Source: Ilyonectria destructans (Eukaryota > Ascomycota > Sordariomycetes > Hypocreales > Nectriaceae). Taken from it: a stretch of DNA of 64,000 bases. Both the position numbers and the translations under genes were made by a program. Below, one piece after another: positions 23,376-34,585 of this stretch (position 1 is its first letter; the number at the start of each line of letters is the position of its first letter). Location of the stretch: assembly GCA_020740775.1 (NCBI GenBank), contig JAHEWK010000019.1, positions 558,001 through 622,000 of the forward strand, read 5' to 3'. A model generated the notes under the pieces. The model was not told the origin of the DNA, did no database searches, and worked only from the letters and a program-made list of their open reading frames with translations.

Positions 23376-23530
23376 TGTGAGGGAACGATCATGTGACTTT
23401 CATACTTTATGAATAGTCTCACTTTATGAATATTAGGTAAATAGCTTAAGTCAGGAATCTCTTTCTCTCCTTGTAAACAATCATTTTGCCCAAGTCGCAC
23501 TCGACCTCGTTCGTGCTCTTGAACCATCAC
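23376..23530 (-). mobile_element. 5'-truncated LINE insertion, 3' UTR only
   Basis: About 155 bp that match the DNA just downstream of the LINE frame at 53.27 kb and continue, across an insertion, at 51.94-51.99 kb. Both copies stop at the same base (…CGTTCCCTCACA on the minus strand), which marks the LINE 3' end. Extreme 5' truncation is typical of non-LTR retrotransposition. Confidence 0.75.
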
Positions 23531-24474
23531 ACTCGCTCCCCACCTTCCGCCAATCAGCTAATTATCTGTCCTATTGCACTCTCGCCTTCCACCACCCCCC
23601 CCGTTCCGGTCGCGTTTTTTATTGATGGAGTGATTGGATCTTTCTGGAAGAGCTCCTGGAGGTCCGTGTTCGGAATTACATTTTACTCCCCTGAACATAG
23701 AACACCTGTCTTCTCGCCATCATTCGCCGATAACCTCACGGGGCCATGGTCTGAGTGTGCGTATTCACTTCTGCAGTCCGTCTCGTCTTCGCTGTCTGGT
23801 GCGCGAGGCGAGAATGTCTTTTTTTTGGGGGGTTTGGGGTTTGGGGTTTGGGGAGGGGAGGTATTAATGGACTCATAAGATCACTTTGGTACCGATACAC
23901 CTTCCAGGGTGCATTCCCACTCCTGTGAAAATCTACGCTTCTCAATCAAACGAAACACCTCCTCAACGTACCTTCCCTCTATGCCTCCTTCGGGTAAACT
24001 GTCATACGCCACTCTGGAAGGGAATGCTACGCGAGATGCTAGGCAGCGAGGAACTGTTCGTACATAATATCCCATTGTCCGGCAAATAAGACAGGTGAGG
24101 TCATAGGTGTTTTGGTTGAGTTCTGGATCCCTCGGCCGTGTATCAGCTAACAAGACTAGGATAAGAGCAGCAAAAAAGGAGTATGGGCATCAACCAGCAT
24201 GTGGAGTTGCCCGCATTCCTTGGTCGTACATGCATGTTCCAACGTGTAACGGTTCGCTTGCGGTATCTCCCTATGCGTATGGCACCTCGGGCGCCATGAT
24301 ACCCCAGGCGACCCCGCAGGACAAAGAAAATCCTCGCGCCCTAAAGGGACACGGGACGCGGCCCAGGGCTCCACTTCAAGGCTTAGGACCGGTCGCAAAC
24401 TCAACGCCCATGGGTAATGTTTAGGCAGATTGTCCACTCCGCAGAGAACTGGAAACCTCATCCAGCAAACTCTG
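23531..24474. other. No supported gene; TTTGGGG tract
   Basis: Includes a G-rich run at about 23827-23861 with TTTGGGG repeated three times, a possible G-quadruplex. A minus frame at 23881-24153 has a CLIC motif but no recognisable family. Confidence 0.35.
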
Positions 24475-24790
24475 TGCCAAGAGGGCCACCTCCGCTGAAC
24501 TCGAGGATTTGAGCCACCAAATCTGTCCAGGCAGGTGTGCCCCAACTTGCGACCGAGACGAAGTGCTAAGGCGCCCACGTACATCTGTAGGCGACTCTAC
24601 CTTCTCCATGCCCCCGCGTGAACACGCCGGAGATATCACATTCAAGGGATTGACTAAGGCACACTTAGTACACACATACTGGCTGGCGCGTCCGTGCGCG
24701 TCCGTGCGAGGTTGTTGACCCAGCCAACGCTCGGCAAGTGCCGTCGCTGAATGTCAAGTGTCTAGCTAAATTGCCTTACTCTAGCACCCT
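24475..24790. repeat. Dispersed repeat C, copy 2 (inverted)
   Basis: Reverse-complement partner of 6972-7310, including AATTTAGC/GCTAAATT near the outer end and the block GTGCCAAGAGGGCCACCTCC at the other. Confidence 0.75.
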
Positions 24791-25129
24791 CTGATCCACA
24801 TTTTCCTCCGCCGAGAATCGAATATGTGCCTCCCCGACCAAGGAGAGGAGAGCGAATTGCGAGGCTGCAGACCAGGGATTCCCAAGTGCCGGAGTTTTAT
24901 CACATGCTATGGCAGCTATGCCAATGAGGGTATGAGAGCTTAACGCTACGTGTGGCTCGGCAAGCGGAAAGACGTCTTGTGCGAGCATAAGACTCTGGGA
25001 AGAATCTAGATTCGGAACGCATCCTTTGACCTGATTTGAAGGACGAAAGGTTAATTCGAAAATTTGTTAATGTGGCTTGCGATGCGAAATAATGTAACTA
25101 TTTGTATCCCTGGACTGCTCGGCAAACTC

Positions 25130-25462
25130 CGCCGACTTATCTATACATACATTGGTTAGACATCGGCCGCTACAACGTTGTGCTTACGTATATGCCGGGT
25201 ATAGGAAAAGCTAACGCGGCAGCAGTCGCCGCTAATTGTCAGGCAAGTTTCCCAAACGTCAAGCTCGCCCTCATAGCAGGCATCAGTGGTGCTATTCCCT
25301 TTGGCCCCAACGGCAAGGAGATCATTCTCGGCGACGTCATCATTAGCAATAGCGTCATCCAGTATAATCCTGGACGACAGTTATTTTCCTGCGCAAAGAT
25401 ATGCGGCTAGACTCTTTAGGGAAGCCAAATGCTGAGATTCGAGCGTTGCTGGCGCAATAAAA
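25130..25462 (+). pseudogene. Nucleoside phosphorylase (PNP_UDP) N-domain of an NLR, relic copy 2
   Basis: The plus frame reads NVVLTYMPGIGKANAAAVAA, FPNVKLALIAGISGAIPF and EIILGDVIISNSVIQYNPGR, the core of the PNP_UDP domain used as N-terminal domain in fungal STAND proteins. After GRQL an 8-bp loss relative to copy 1 shifts frame; the continuation (MRLDSLGKPNAEIRALLAQ) is then closed by TAA. No start codon region or NACHT follows. Dead fragment, likely from a duplicated NLR gene. Confidence 0.72.
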
Positions 25463-26235
25463 GGGTTTCGTGGCCGTAAGCTGCTAAGCAGCTGCGGACC
25501 GACTCCCCCGCAAAGGCGAACCAATACAGCCACAGGTTAGAATAGAACAGGTCAACACAGGAAGCCGAGAATAGATGGTGGAAAAGTTCCAGAACTCACG
25601 GATAACTAAGAACCGATATTGTAAGGCAAGACTGGAATATTATATCAAATGGAAAGCCTACCCTCCTTTATAGCGGCCTCAACGGGGCATAATACCTGGT
25701 AGTGAGGCATTAATCTATAACTTCTATAACCAGAACCCGGACCGGCCATTACCAACTGCATCATGGCGTTGCAGGAGCTTCTAGCTGTACAGGAGTGGGG
25801 TATTGATATTATTTGCTGACCTACAATTTAGAAGCTAACAAACTCTTCAGTCCAGTATCTCCCAAGCGCCCCTTATTGATCCGTTTTAGGGCGGCGCCGC
25901 TTGCATTATCGGCAAGCTAGCGGCGGGGCGGGCCAAGGCGGAAGTGGGATTAGGGTTATATGGTGTTGCAGTGCATCTATTAGCTGGGGGGCAGAACCAC
26001 TCACAGAAGGCAAACTAGGTTGTTCTGGCATCTTAGCGCCCAAATTCTCTATAGGGCTTGATCACTAACAGCGCACTTCGCAAATGGGTGTCCGTTACGT
26101 ACCGCGCGACATGGATCGCTGGAGCAGGGGGGCAGAAACGGAATTTGCCATTTATCAACAGGGCGCCAAAAATGTGCGGCAGTACCTTCCACCAAATGAG
26201 GCCTTGTGTCCTTTGACAAACAGCCATGTAATGAC
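25321..26235. repeat. Dispersed repeat A, copy 2
   Basis: Collinear with 5905-6730, with an added block at about 25705-25865. Ends shortly before the 3' end of agd3. Confidence 0.75.
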
Positions 26236-26435
26236 ATCCGACACCGCCTCATTTTAAATATTTAAGAGCTACTAGATGTCACAGCACCTGAAGGCATGCA
26301 CAGACGAAACATAGGTATTACTGCATATTGGCTGGCCCAGAGCGCGAAGTTCGCAAGAAAACGCGGGTTGATGCGACAAGACAAAGCACCACAGAGAAAA
26401 AGAAGCCAACGTCCCAGACAGGCAATCTACCCGAC

Positions 26436-28622
26436 CTAAGTGGAAACAGTCTTGCTAAGTATAAGGGTGGCGGGCGAGCCGTTAAGGGTCACCCACTGAA
26501 TAGGAGGCTCAGAGCCAACCTGGTCGGCAGTGATGGAGCCCTGAGATGCAGTTACAGAACCAGAAGGAATAGTAACAGGGATAGGCACGCTGCAACTGTT
26601 GCCGGTAGCAGTGACTGTCACTGACGTGATAGCACCGCTCTCAGAGAAGCCATAGGACATCTGAGGCTTGCAGTTATCAAGGGACATACGATCCAAGAAG
26701 TACTGGGTGAAGTCCTCCTGCTTCAGAGACTGAATAGGCCAGTTGGTAAGACGCATCATCTCCTGCACTATTGTCTCAGTCCAAGCCATAATAAGAGACA
26801 TCTTGCCAGTTTGAGAGCCAATAGTCAAGCTATCTGCATCTGTCTGACGCAAGTTGGCCTGGTGGAACATGTAGGGGTCGGCTTGGAGTGAGAGGAGATA
26901 ACGAGTGTTATCAGCCTTAGCCAAGGCCAACAGGTCGGTAAATCCACCAGCTCCAGCGGACGTAGCAATCCACTCATTGGTCGTGCAAATAGGCGTATCG
27001 CAATTGTAGTAGATAGTGGTAGAAAACCGGGGAACAATAGTAAGCCCATCGTACCCGTTGCTTGCAACAGTACTGATCAAGGGCCAGTACTTGTTGTCCT
27101 GGTTGCGCAAAACGGGACGGGTATTATCGCCTACAACGTGGAAGATACCGCTATCCATCCAGGCCTTGATGACGTCGGCGTTGTGGAGACCAGTAATGCC
27201 GGGGGGAATGAGAGCATTGGCTGAGAAGCGGTTTGCTTTGTCAATACCCATCTGAGCCATCCAGGCTTGGTTGAACTGAATTTCGCGCTTGGCATCAGCG
27301 TATGTAGCGTTGTTGAGCTCCAAGTGGGTGAAGGTGTGAGAGACATGCGCAAACTTGTTGAGGTTATCGGTGTTCAGGAACCAAGAAGCAAAGTCATCAA
27401 GCGAAGCGCAGGTCTTCTGCCAGCCGTATGTCTGGAACTCGGGAGGCCAGAGGTTAGTACCGGTGCCAGGGGGCTTCATAAACTCCAAGGGGGTGTCAAC
27501 GGGAGAGGTATAATCGACGGCGTAGTCGGGATTGCAGTAGGCAGAAGATGTTGAGAGGTCAGTAGCAGAAATCAAGTCACCATTGCCATTGTGAGCAAGC
27601 TCCAGCCGAAAGTCAGAGCCAGCAGGAAGTCGAGAGTTAATGTCATTCTGCCAAGTGACGTGGGCGTCAAGATCACCAGTGCGGAGCTTGAATTCTTGGT
27701 TGGCAGGGTAGTAAATTTCAGTGCTGAGCTGGATGTCGTCGACCTGGCACGACAGGTGCACCTTGCGTTTGCCTAGGAAGACACCGCGGGTGAGCCAGTG
27801 GATGTGGCTGTGCTGGAGGAAACTGGATGTCTGGGACCAGTCAGGAGACCAGCTAATGAACCAGACGAATTGCTCGCGTCCATTGAAGTTGTTGATGACG
27901 GCAGCAACGCTCTCGCTCGTGAAGCCAGTGGCAGTACCAAACTTGGCGACGGTACGGGTAGTGTTGGTGTCAGTGATGATGGCAGGAACATGGTAAAGAC
28001 CCTTGGTGGAGAGGCCGGCGTTGCTAGGGTTTGTTAGCGGGTGTCTCGGAGGTTCGTCATGTCGTTCAAACTCACGTCTTGATGTTGGCAGTGGGGAAGT
28101 CCGAGTTGTCGGTGATGCTAATAAGCTGCTCAACACCATCACCGCAGCATCCGTCACCCACGGCGCTGGTACCTATTGATACGTGTTAGCAATACAGGTC
28201 AATCTGCCAGGAAATAGGGAATATTTCTTACCAAACTTGGGACCGGGGTACTCGTTGATGCGGACCATACGGATGCGGAAGTCAGACTGGTAAGCATACA
28301 GAGCGTTCCACTGGGCATCGGTAAGAGCACTTTGCCAGATGCCGCTATAGTCGTAGGAAACAGAGTCCATAACAATGATACCACCGTAGCGGCCGGTAGT
28401 CATGGAGGAGTTCAGAACAGGGAGGCTAACACCAGCCTGAGGTACGATGAGGTTCTCGTAGGGGATGCCATAGGCAAGGAGACCCAGGTTGGCAGCCGAA
28501 GCAGTAGTGTCGTCGGCGGCAATAACGAGAATGGTGCTGTCGACGTTGGCGGCACCAGGAGCGCTGGTAGAGGCGGCGGCGAAATTAAGTGTGACCGCAA
28601 CGGCCAAGTTGAGAAGACGCAT
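26436..28622 (-). CDS. agd3: Agd3-type galactosaminogalactan deacetylase (CE18)
   Basis: Secreted polysaccharide deacetylase that removes acetyl groups from GalNAc in GAG, making the polymer cationic and adhesive (known for Aspergillus Agd3). Exons are 28622-28232, 28172-28076 and 28023-26436. Introns of 59 and 52 nt have GTAAGA/GTGAGT donors, a GCTAAC branch and TAG acceptors. The product is 691 residues, close to the family size. MRLLNLAVAVTLNFAAASTS is a signal peptide. Expected metal-site motifs are present: an Asp pair in CQVDDIQ near residue 258 and the H-x3-H of SHTFTH near 392-396. A C-terminal beta-rich part ends LILSKTVST. It is divergent from ega3, and all splice junctions keep frame. 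I see no defect. The assignment rests on motif order and cluster context. Confidence 0.9.
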
Positions 28623-28824
28623 GGCGTTTGTCGGTCGTCAAAGACGAACGGAGAGGAAAAATTAAAGTGAATGCAAAGAGAGTATCGACTCGGATCGAGT
28701 CTTGGGTGAGCGAAGGATGGTACAAATGAGGTGCCCGGAGAAGCAAGCACAAGGTGGAAACGAGAGATGGAATCCAGGCTGGATGGATGATATTTCAAAA
28801 CAACATCTCGGTCAGCGAGGGCCT

Positions 28825-29449
28825 TTAATAGAAAAATGAAAAAGAGTGCCCTAGATTCTGACATGGTTGGAATTGCCCGGAGGTCTGGATCTGGACTAGC
28901 GAGGCGACACTTATCAACTTCCTGGTGGGAAGGCCGGATATCCGGGGCGGTCTATGTGGCCATTCACTCCATCCATGATGCGCTATAGGAACGCTGGCAG
29001 TGGTGGCCACATCGCTCGTCGAGGGGGAGCCGGTAGTGGTTGCAACACTCGTGGTGGTTACAATATTGGAAGTGGCAGACGAGCTCACACTAATGGGAGA
29101 AGCAGTTGTGGCGGTAGTTGTCGTTGTGGTACCATTGTCCCTGGGAACACGCTCGATGGTCTCGGCGGTGGCCTTCCATTCCGCCTCCAGGATGATGACA
29201 CGAGGGTCCGTGCTTGCATTCCTGATGGAGCGGTGTCGGTGGAGGTAGCAATGCCTGAAATAGTGAGGATTTCAGAGGTAATAGTAACGGCGAGGCTGTT
29301 CTTGGTGGAGATGACGAGCCCGTTATAAGTGTTGGTTTTGTTGAGGCTGGTGACGTCGGTGGTACCCGTGGGCTTGCAGGCGAGGAGCTACTCGGCGTGT
29401 GGGCTATAGCCATCAGAGAGAATTTTTGTTTCCAATAAACACAACTCAT
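28825..29449 (-). pseudogene. Ser/Thr-rich secreted-type protein remnant
   Basis: The minus strand carries a low-complexity Ser/Thr-rich reading split over frames. One part contains TSLNKTNTYNGLVISTKNSL and SEILTISGIATSTDTAPS. A one-base slip then leads to DPRVIILEAEWKATAETIER and a Thr-rich tail up to 28825. A TAG sits just before the first part (about 29388). It looks like a decayed cell-wall or GPI-type protein; no family is assigned. It occupies the spacer between the divergent agd3 and ega3 promoters. Confidence 0.4.
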
Positions 29450-29837
29450 TTCATATACCGTTGTCGGCTCTCAGCCATCTTGGAATAGCGCTGCCGGTTG
29501 CACCACCGTATAGTCGGGTCTCACGACACTCGCGCATATTGTTGACTTTGCTGGGTTTTGCTGGGGCAGCTTGCCAACCGGCATGACAGCAACAGGAAGC
29601 AAGCGGACAAGCAAGATCAAGTAGCAACGCTTGAAATCAGAAAGAATGGCACAGAGGGGGATTTTACCTACAAAATAGGCCTCTGCCTTCCCCTAGATAC
29701 CGAATTGATCCTTATCCCGGTTCACACCAGTCCCACATGACCCTCAGTCCGGTCACGCCCCAAAACACGTGGTCTGACCTCCAGCAACTCACATCGTCAC
29801 CTACCCGATAAGGCTCTTTTTTTTTTCTGTGTCCACG

Positions 29838-30907
29838 ATGGTTAACACTCGAGACGGCACTGGTGGGGAGTCATCCAAGAAATGGTGGCCTCGATGGAGG
29901 AAGTTTGCCATTGTCGGGATCTTGCTGACCATCACCATCCCGTCGTGCGTGGGTCTGGGCGTTGGTCTGGCTTGTCACCATCACATCAATGGAGGTGATT
30001 CTTTGACCCCGGGAAACAATGCGGCTTCCATGTGGCAACCTGCAGTCGGCGATTCGTGGCAAATCGTTCTATTGAAACCTATCAAGGTCGTTGACGGGAT
30101 TGTCACACCCGACGCGAAAATCTACGACCTAGACGTTTACGACAATGATGCCGATACTATCGAGGCTCTTCAGCACTCTGGGAAGAAGGTCATCTGCTAC
30201 TTTAGCGCCGGATCGTGGGAGAACTGGAGAGACGACAAAAATGACTTTGAAAAGGCAGACCTGGGTAAGGTTCTCGATGGCTGGCCTGATGAGCGCTGGA
30301 TCGACGTGCGCAGCAACAACGTACGCAAGATTATGAAGAAGCGCATTAAGCTTGCGGCAGACAAGGGATGCGATGCAATTGATCCCGACAATGTTGATGG
30401 TTTCGTAAGTTTACTCCTCGATTTCCTTATTCTTCTACGACAAAACGGATATGTTCTGTTGCAGTTGGCTGACACTGGCTGGGTTTCAAGCAAAATGATA
30501 ATGGTCTGGACCTGACCGCTGAGGACGCGATTGATTTTGTCAAGTTCCTTTCAGAGACTGCGTCATCTTACAACATGTCTACTGGTCTCAAAAACGCGGT
30601 TGACATCATTGCCGATGTTTTAGAGCACGTGCACTTTGCTGTCAATGAGCAATGTGTTGAGTACTCGGAGTGCGAGGCGTACGCCGCCTTCATCAAAGCG
30701 GACAAACCCGTCTTCCACATCGAATACCCTGCAGGAACTCCCAACAAAGTCTCAACCTCAGCCATAGAGGAAATCTGCTCGCACTCTGGCAAGGCAGCAG
30801 GTACCAAGAGCTTCAGCACCGTCATCAAAAAGATGGACCTCGACGGGTGGGTGAAATACTGCGGACAGAAGGAAACGTACAGCACGGAGCTAGACATCTC
30901 AGATTGA
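29838..30907 (+). CDS. ega3: Ega3-type endo-alpha-1,4-galactosaminidase (GH114)
   Basis: Membrane-anchored glycosidase predicted to cleave GalN-rich GAG (function known for Aspergillus Ega3). Exon 1 is 29838-30404. The intron, 30405-30490 (86 nt), has a GTAAGT donor, a GGCTGACAC branch and a TTTCAAG acceptor. Exon 2 is 30491-30907. The product is 327 residues. After a short basic cytosolic tail (KKWWPRWRK) one membrane segment spans about residues 23-45; the GH114 TIM barrel follows. KVICYFSAGSWENWRDD and the strand ending AIDPDNVDGF (residue 189, acidic catalytic-type site) are visible, as is FHIEYP later. An earlier GTG at 29829 is not used because ATGG has the better context. An acceptor at the earlier TTGCAG would break the frame. 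Divergent from agd3. Confidence 0.9.
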
Positions 30908-31001
30908 ACAATTTTCCTTCTTCTTAGGTGAAGAGTGGGTCACTCGGTTGTCAGCATCCATCCCGGTACATCGTTACAATCTGTGCGATACATTTTTCTT
31001 T

Positions 31002-32007
31002 AGGGCGTGATTAAAAAGTAACCGTCCCTCGCGTATTTTGCAACCCATTTTGTGGCTGAACTCCACCTCCCTTCCGATTCCGCAGCCCACACCAAATTTA
31101 CTATGAGAGCTTGAGAGTGCATGTAATGAACCTGTTATTCCTAGAATATCTAACCACCTAATACCTCAATAGAAGGACCACTATCAGGGCATTCCAAATC
31201 ATCACTGACGTCATCATCGAATACATTATCACGACTTCCTGCCTCAATCTCTAGTGCTAGCCCGTACCCGGGATGAAATGATTCACCTGGTGCATCTGTT
31301 TCTGACCACAGTGAGAATTAGCTGAAGGCATCAGTAATCTCTTTTTCACTAAGTGACGGCATTTCCCTTGGTGTTTTGGCGGCCACAGCGCTCACAGCGT
31401 CGCCGGCTGCGTCGTCAGCTTCATCGTCAGAGACATCTTCCAAGTGCTGGAACGCACGCATATATGACCTGTGCAACTCGGTACCGGGCTCATATAAATC
31501 GCCTGCCTCCAGTCTTTTTATTCCCGATGACGTAGTTGACTCCTTCAATGTGTTGATTGCAGTAGGGGCGGTTAAAGGTGGAGGGTTTGATTGTGGTTGT
31601 AACGCCCCACGCAAAATGGCGGCTTCTACTGCAGCAGCCGCTGCCGTGGTGTCGGTAGTTGGTATGGGGTCGGTAGTTGGTGTGGGGTCGGTAGTTGGTG
31701 TGGGGTCCGTTGATTTGATTGGCTGAGCTCGAGGCTGACTTTCCTGAATAGGAATATCACGTGCCATAGCTCCCTCCGCCTTCTCCCACGCTTCAACCCG
31801 CTCAGCTAAGAGCTTGTGGTGACGGCTTCAAGTTGCTTGTTGTTGTGTGTGTGGTTGTGTGTGTGGACAAGGGTAACGTAGGCTGGACAGAAATTGAGGG
31901 GTTTTGGTGTGAAAAGCCGATACCGGTGTCCAGCCTCAATGAAGTGGGTCCAGCCACAAAATGGGTTGCAGAATACGCAAAGGTGGGTTACTTTTTAATC
32001 ACGCCCT
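31002..32007. mobile_element. 1006-bp terminal-inverted-repeat DNA element
   Basis: The ends begin AGGGCGTGATTAAAAAGTAA and match each other inverted over about 22 bp exactly, then imperfectly for about 60 bp more (the block CAACCCATTTTGTGGCTG recurs). TTCTTT at 30996-31001 and 32008-32013 is a likely target duplication. It sits inside the GAG cluster between ega3 and uge3. It carries one small gene and no transposase that I can recognise, so it is probably non-autonomous. Confidence 0.8.
31150..31767 (-). pseudogene. Acidic protein encoded inside the TIR element
   Basis: Starts MARDIPIQESQPRAQ; a TDPTPTTDP repeat and an acidic region (LEDVSDDEADDAAG) follow. An in-frame TAA at 31320-31318 interrupts it after ITDAFS, but the same frame continues with LWSETDAPGESFHPGYG and DDDVSDDLECP to a second stop at 31152-31150. 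This suggests one nonsense change (CAA to TAA would fit C-to-T mutation) in a 204-codon frame, or a short unseen intron. No homology recognised. Confidence 0.5.
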
Positions 32008-32013
32008 TTCTTT

Positions 32014-33247
32014 AACCTTGTAACATTAATTCAAACATTGCTTGGCCATGCACCCCTGCGCTCAACCCCCTGAGCCGCGAAGTTTATTCTTCTTGGCTTT
32101 GGGTAGATTGGTGGGTAGTGGGTGGGGAGCGGTGTAGTTGAGGGGAAAAACCAAATGTATGTATGCGATGGCCCTGCAGTAGTGCGTTGCCCCTGCAGTA
32201 GTGCGTTGCAACGATGGGGCAAACTTAAAATGCGATGTGTTTTGCCGCGGACGAAGCGCAGCCAGCGTCAAATATTGACATTCAATAGTCTCACGCGCTG
32301 CACGGTCGTAGAGCGAGGGATGATACGAGGGGGCTGGCAACCAGCAGACCGCTGTTGCATCTAGTGGATGGAAATGATCATATCTGCGAGAAGCTCTTGA
32401 TATTCTTCCTATCTAAAAGAGGGTCTTTTGGGTCGGTCGTATAGAGGAAGAGACTGATGATGACCTCGGATGATCTCGGACAGCCGAGAGGCTCCGGATC
32501 CTTCGAAGTCTTTGGCTTCAACTAGCTATTGATAAAATCAAGGAAAAGCTAGGCCTAGGGCTAGCTAGATGACGAAGCCGGTGACGAGGCAAGTGGCCAT
32601 GGACGCCTATGACAACAGAAGGAAAGCTTCACTGCCGTCACAACCGCAGAAATCCGATATCCCGATACATGTGACAACCGCACACAGGCCACAGGCATTA
32701 GACAGACGGCTGGTTGAAGGTGGTAGTTGCTTGCACCGCGGGTGCGCCATGTACGCAGCACGTCTTCGCAGTTGCACCGTCCAACCTCTGTGCTCGGACA
32801 CGGGCTTCTGCAGGGCGTTGAAGGCGTCACCTGGGGGGCAACGTTGCGCATCCAGAGAGGGATTATGGAGCAATATGGAGCATATGTAGTCATGCAACCT
32901 TGCAATGAATCCAGCAACCACGCCTCACACGTCGTCACCAACTCCACGCCCGTATCCAGCTATAAACTTGGGAATGCGAATGGTAGTCCTGGGTACCATG
33001 TGCGTTACGGGTAGGGTATGTCACATTCAGTATAAGCTAACACGACACTATGCAGTAGCTGAGGGCTCTTCCCTTCTGCCGTAGCTGGCAATGCGACACG
33101 TGAAGGCCCAACGAGTCTTAGCATGGGGGATGCAGGAACCGTTCATGCCAATTGCTCAACTAAACAAGTGAAAAAAACAAAACAAATGCAGAGCCCTCAG
33201 TTGTGGCTCCTGCGGTATGTGCCAATGACCCCCTTCCCCATTTGCTC
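32014..33247. other. Spacer between TIR element and uge3; no gene seen
   Basis: Contains a 20-bp tandem duplication around 32173-32210 (cctgcagtagtgcgttgc twice). Short frames on both strands are without family signals. The segment 33010-33247 is presumably the uge3 3' UTR and terminator region. Confidence 0.4.
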
Positions 33248-34585
33248 TTACTCCTGTTGCGCCGACTTCTCTGGCGCCTGAATCCCGGAGACAACGTTCC
33301 ACAGGTCCCTTGCGCACTGCTTGATGCTCTCAGTTGCTGTCCATCCCAACTCCTCAACGGCTCGCTGGTTAGCGGCCACACACGTCCCAACATCGCCAGC
33401 CCTGCGCGGTGCCATATTGACAGGGATCGTCTGGCCCGAAGCCTCTTGAAGACTATCGACCGCCTCCTGCACGGTGGTGCCATTGCCAGTGCCCAGGTTG
33501 AAGGCACGGAAAGGCTCGGTGATGTTAGTGCTGAGGGCAGCAATATGGCCGCGGGCCAGGTCGGAGACGTGGATGAAGTCGCGGACCGCGGTGCCGTCTC
33601 GGGTATCCCAGTCAGTTCCGAAGATGTTGAGCTCCTCGCGTTGGCCAGTCAGGACCTGGGTGAGGACTGGGAATAAGTTGGTGGGCACACCCTTGGGGTC
33701 CTCGCCAAGGAGACCAGAAGGATCACAGCCAATGGGGTTGAAATATCGCAGAGCGATAATGCGCCAGGCGGGATCAGAGAGGGCAATATCAGCGAGGATA
33801 GCCTCACAGAAGTACTTGGTTCGAGCGTATGGGCTGAGGAGTCCAGTGACCATGGGCATTCTGACCTGCTCCTGGCCGTTGTCGTCGAGGTAGCTCTCGG
33901 GCTGGTGGACAAGATCTTCCTCCTTCAGGGGGCGCCCCTCATCAGCCTTGGTTCCGTAGACGGTGGCGGAAGATGAGAAAACAAAGTTGCGGATGCCATG
34001 CTTGCCAAGAAGCTCGACCAGCTCGACCAGTCCGCACACATTATTAAGGTAGTATTGGATCGGCTCAGCGATAGAGTCAGTGACAGACTTATAGGCGGCA
34101 AAGTGAATAACACCAGCGATTCGGGCTTGTCGTTTAAGTCCGGGAGAGCCTCCAGGAGAGCTAGGTGTGGCGGCAACGAGATTCGAGTACGACTCTAGGA
34201 GGAACCGCATCGACTTGCTGCGGTAGTCGACCTTGTAGAAGTGAAGCATAGGCATGAAGCTGCCGGTCTCCTCGCAGTGAATCTCGGCGAGCTTTCGGAT
34301 CCGAATGAAGACGCTGTGGAAGCTGTTGCTGAGATCATCGACAATGATGACATTGTACCCGGCCTTCAGGAGCTCCAGAGAAGTGTGTGATCCGATGTAG
34401 CCCAGGCCACCAGTGACGAGGATGAAGCTGCCATTGGCAGTGGGCCAGCGAATGTGGCTGGCTAATCCGTCCTCATAGTCGGATTCAGAAGTGGTAGCAG
34501 AAGAATCTCCACGTGAAACGGAAGAGGAGGTGGAGAAGGAGGAGAGGGAGAGGGAGAGAAAATTGTCCTTCATGGTGGTGTTCAT
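33248..34585 (-). CDS. uge3: UDP-glucose/UDP-GlcNAc 4-epimerase (Uge3-type)
   Basis: Cytosolic NAD-dependent epimerase that makes UDP-Gal and UDP-GalNAc, the GAG precursors (known role of Uge3). It is a single exon of 445 residues. A low-complexity Ser-rich extension covers residues 1-45. The Rossmann fold follows with TGGLGYIG (59-65) and the DDLSNS loop. The catalytic set is SSSAT (204-208) and Y253-x3-K257 (SPYARTK). The substrate part contains RYFNPIGCDPSGLLGEDP and ends APEKSAQQE. It is longer than housekeeping Gal10-type epimerases (about 370) because of the N-terminal extension and a loop at 138-155, as expected for the GAG enzyme. Divergent from gtb3 across 1.6 kb. A second Met at residue 5 is an alternative start. 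Confidence 0.93.
   Translation of the reverse strand: MNTTMKDNFLSLSLSSFSTSSSVSRGDSSATTSESDYEDGLASHIRWPTANGSFILVTGGLGYIGSHTSLELLKAGYNVIIVDDLSNSFHSVFIRIRKLAEIHCEETGSFMPMLHFYKVDYRSKSMRFLLESYSNLVAATPSSPGGSPGLKRQARIAGVIHFAAYKSVTDSIAEPIQYYLNNVCGLVELVELLGKHGIRNFVFSSSATVYGTKADEGRPLKEEDLVHQPESYLDDNGQEQVRMPMVTGLLSPYARTKYFCEAILADIALSDPAWRIIALRYFNPIGCDPSGLLGEDPKGVPTNLFPVLTQVLTGQREELNIFGTDWDTRDGTAVRDFIHVSDLARGHIAALSTNITEPFRAFNLGTGNGTTVQEAVDSLQEASGQTIPVNMAPRRAGDVGTCVAANQRAVEELGWTATESIKQCARDLWNVVSGIQAPEKSAQQE

Noticed and set aside
23827..23861. Internal telomere
   Set aside because: Only three TTTGGGG units; fungal telomeres are usually long TTAGGG arrays.
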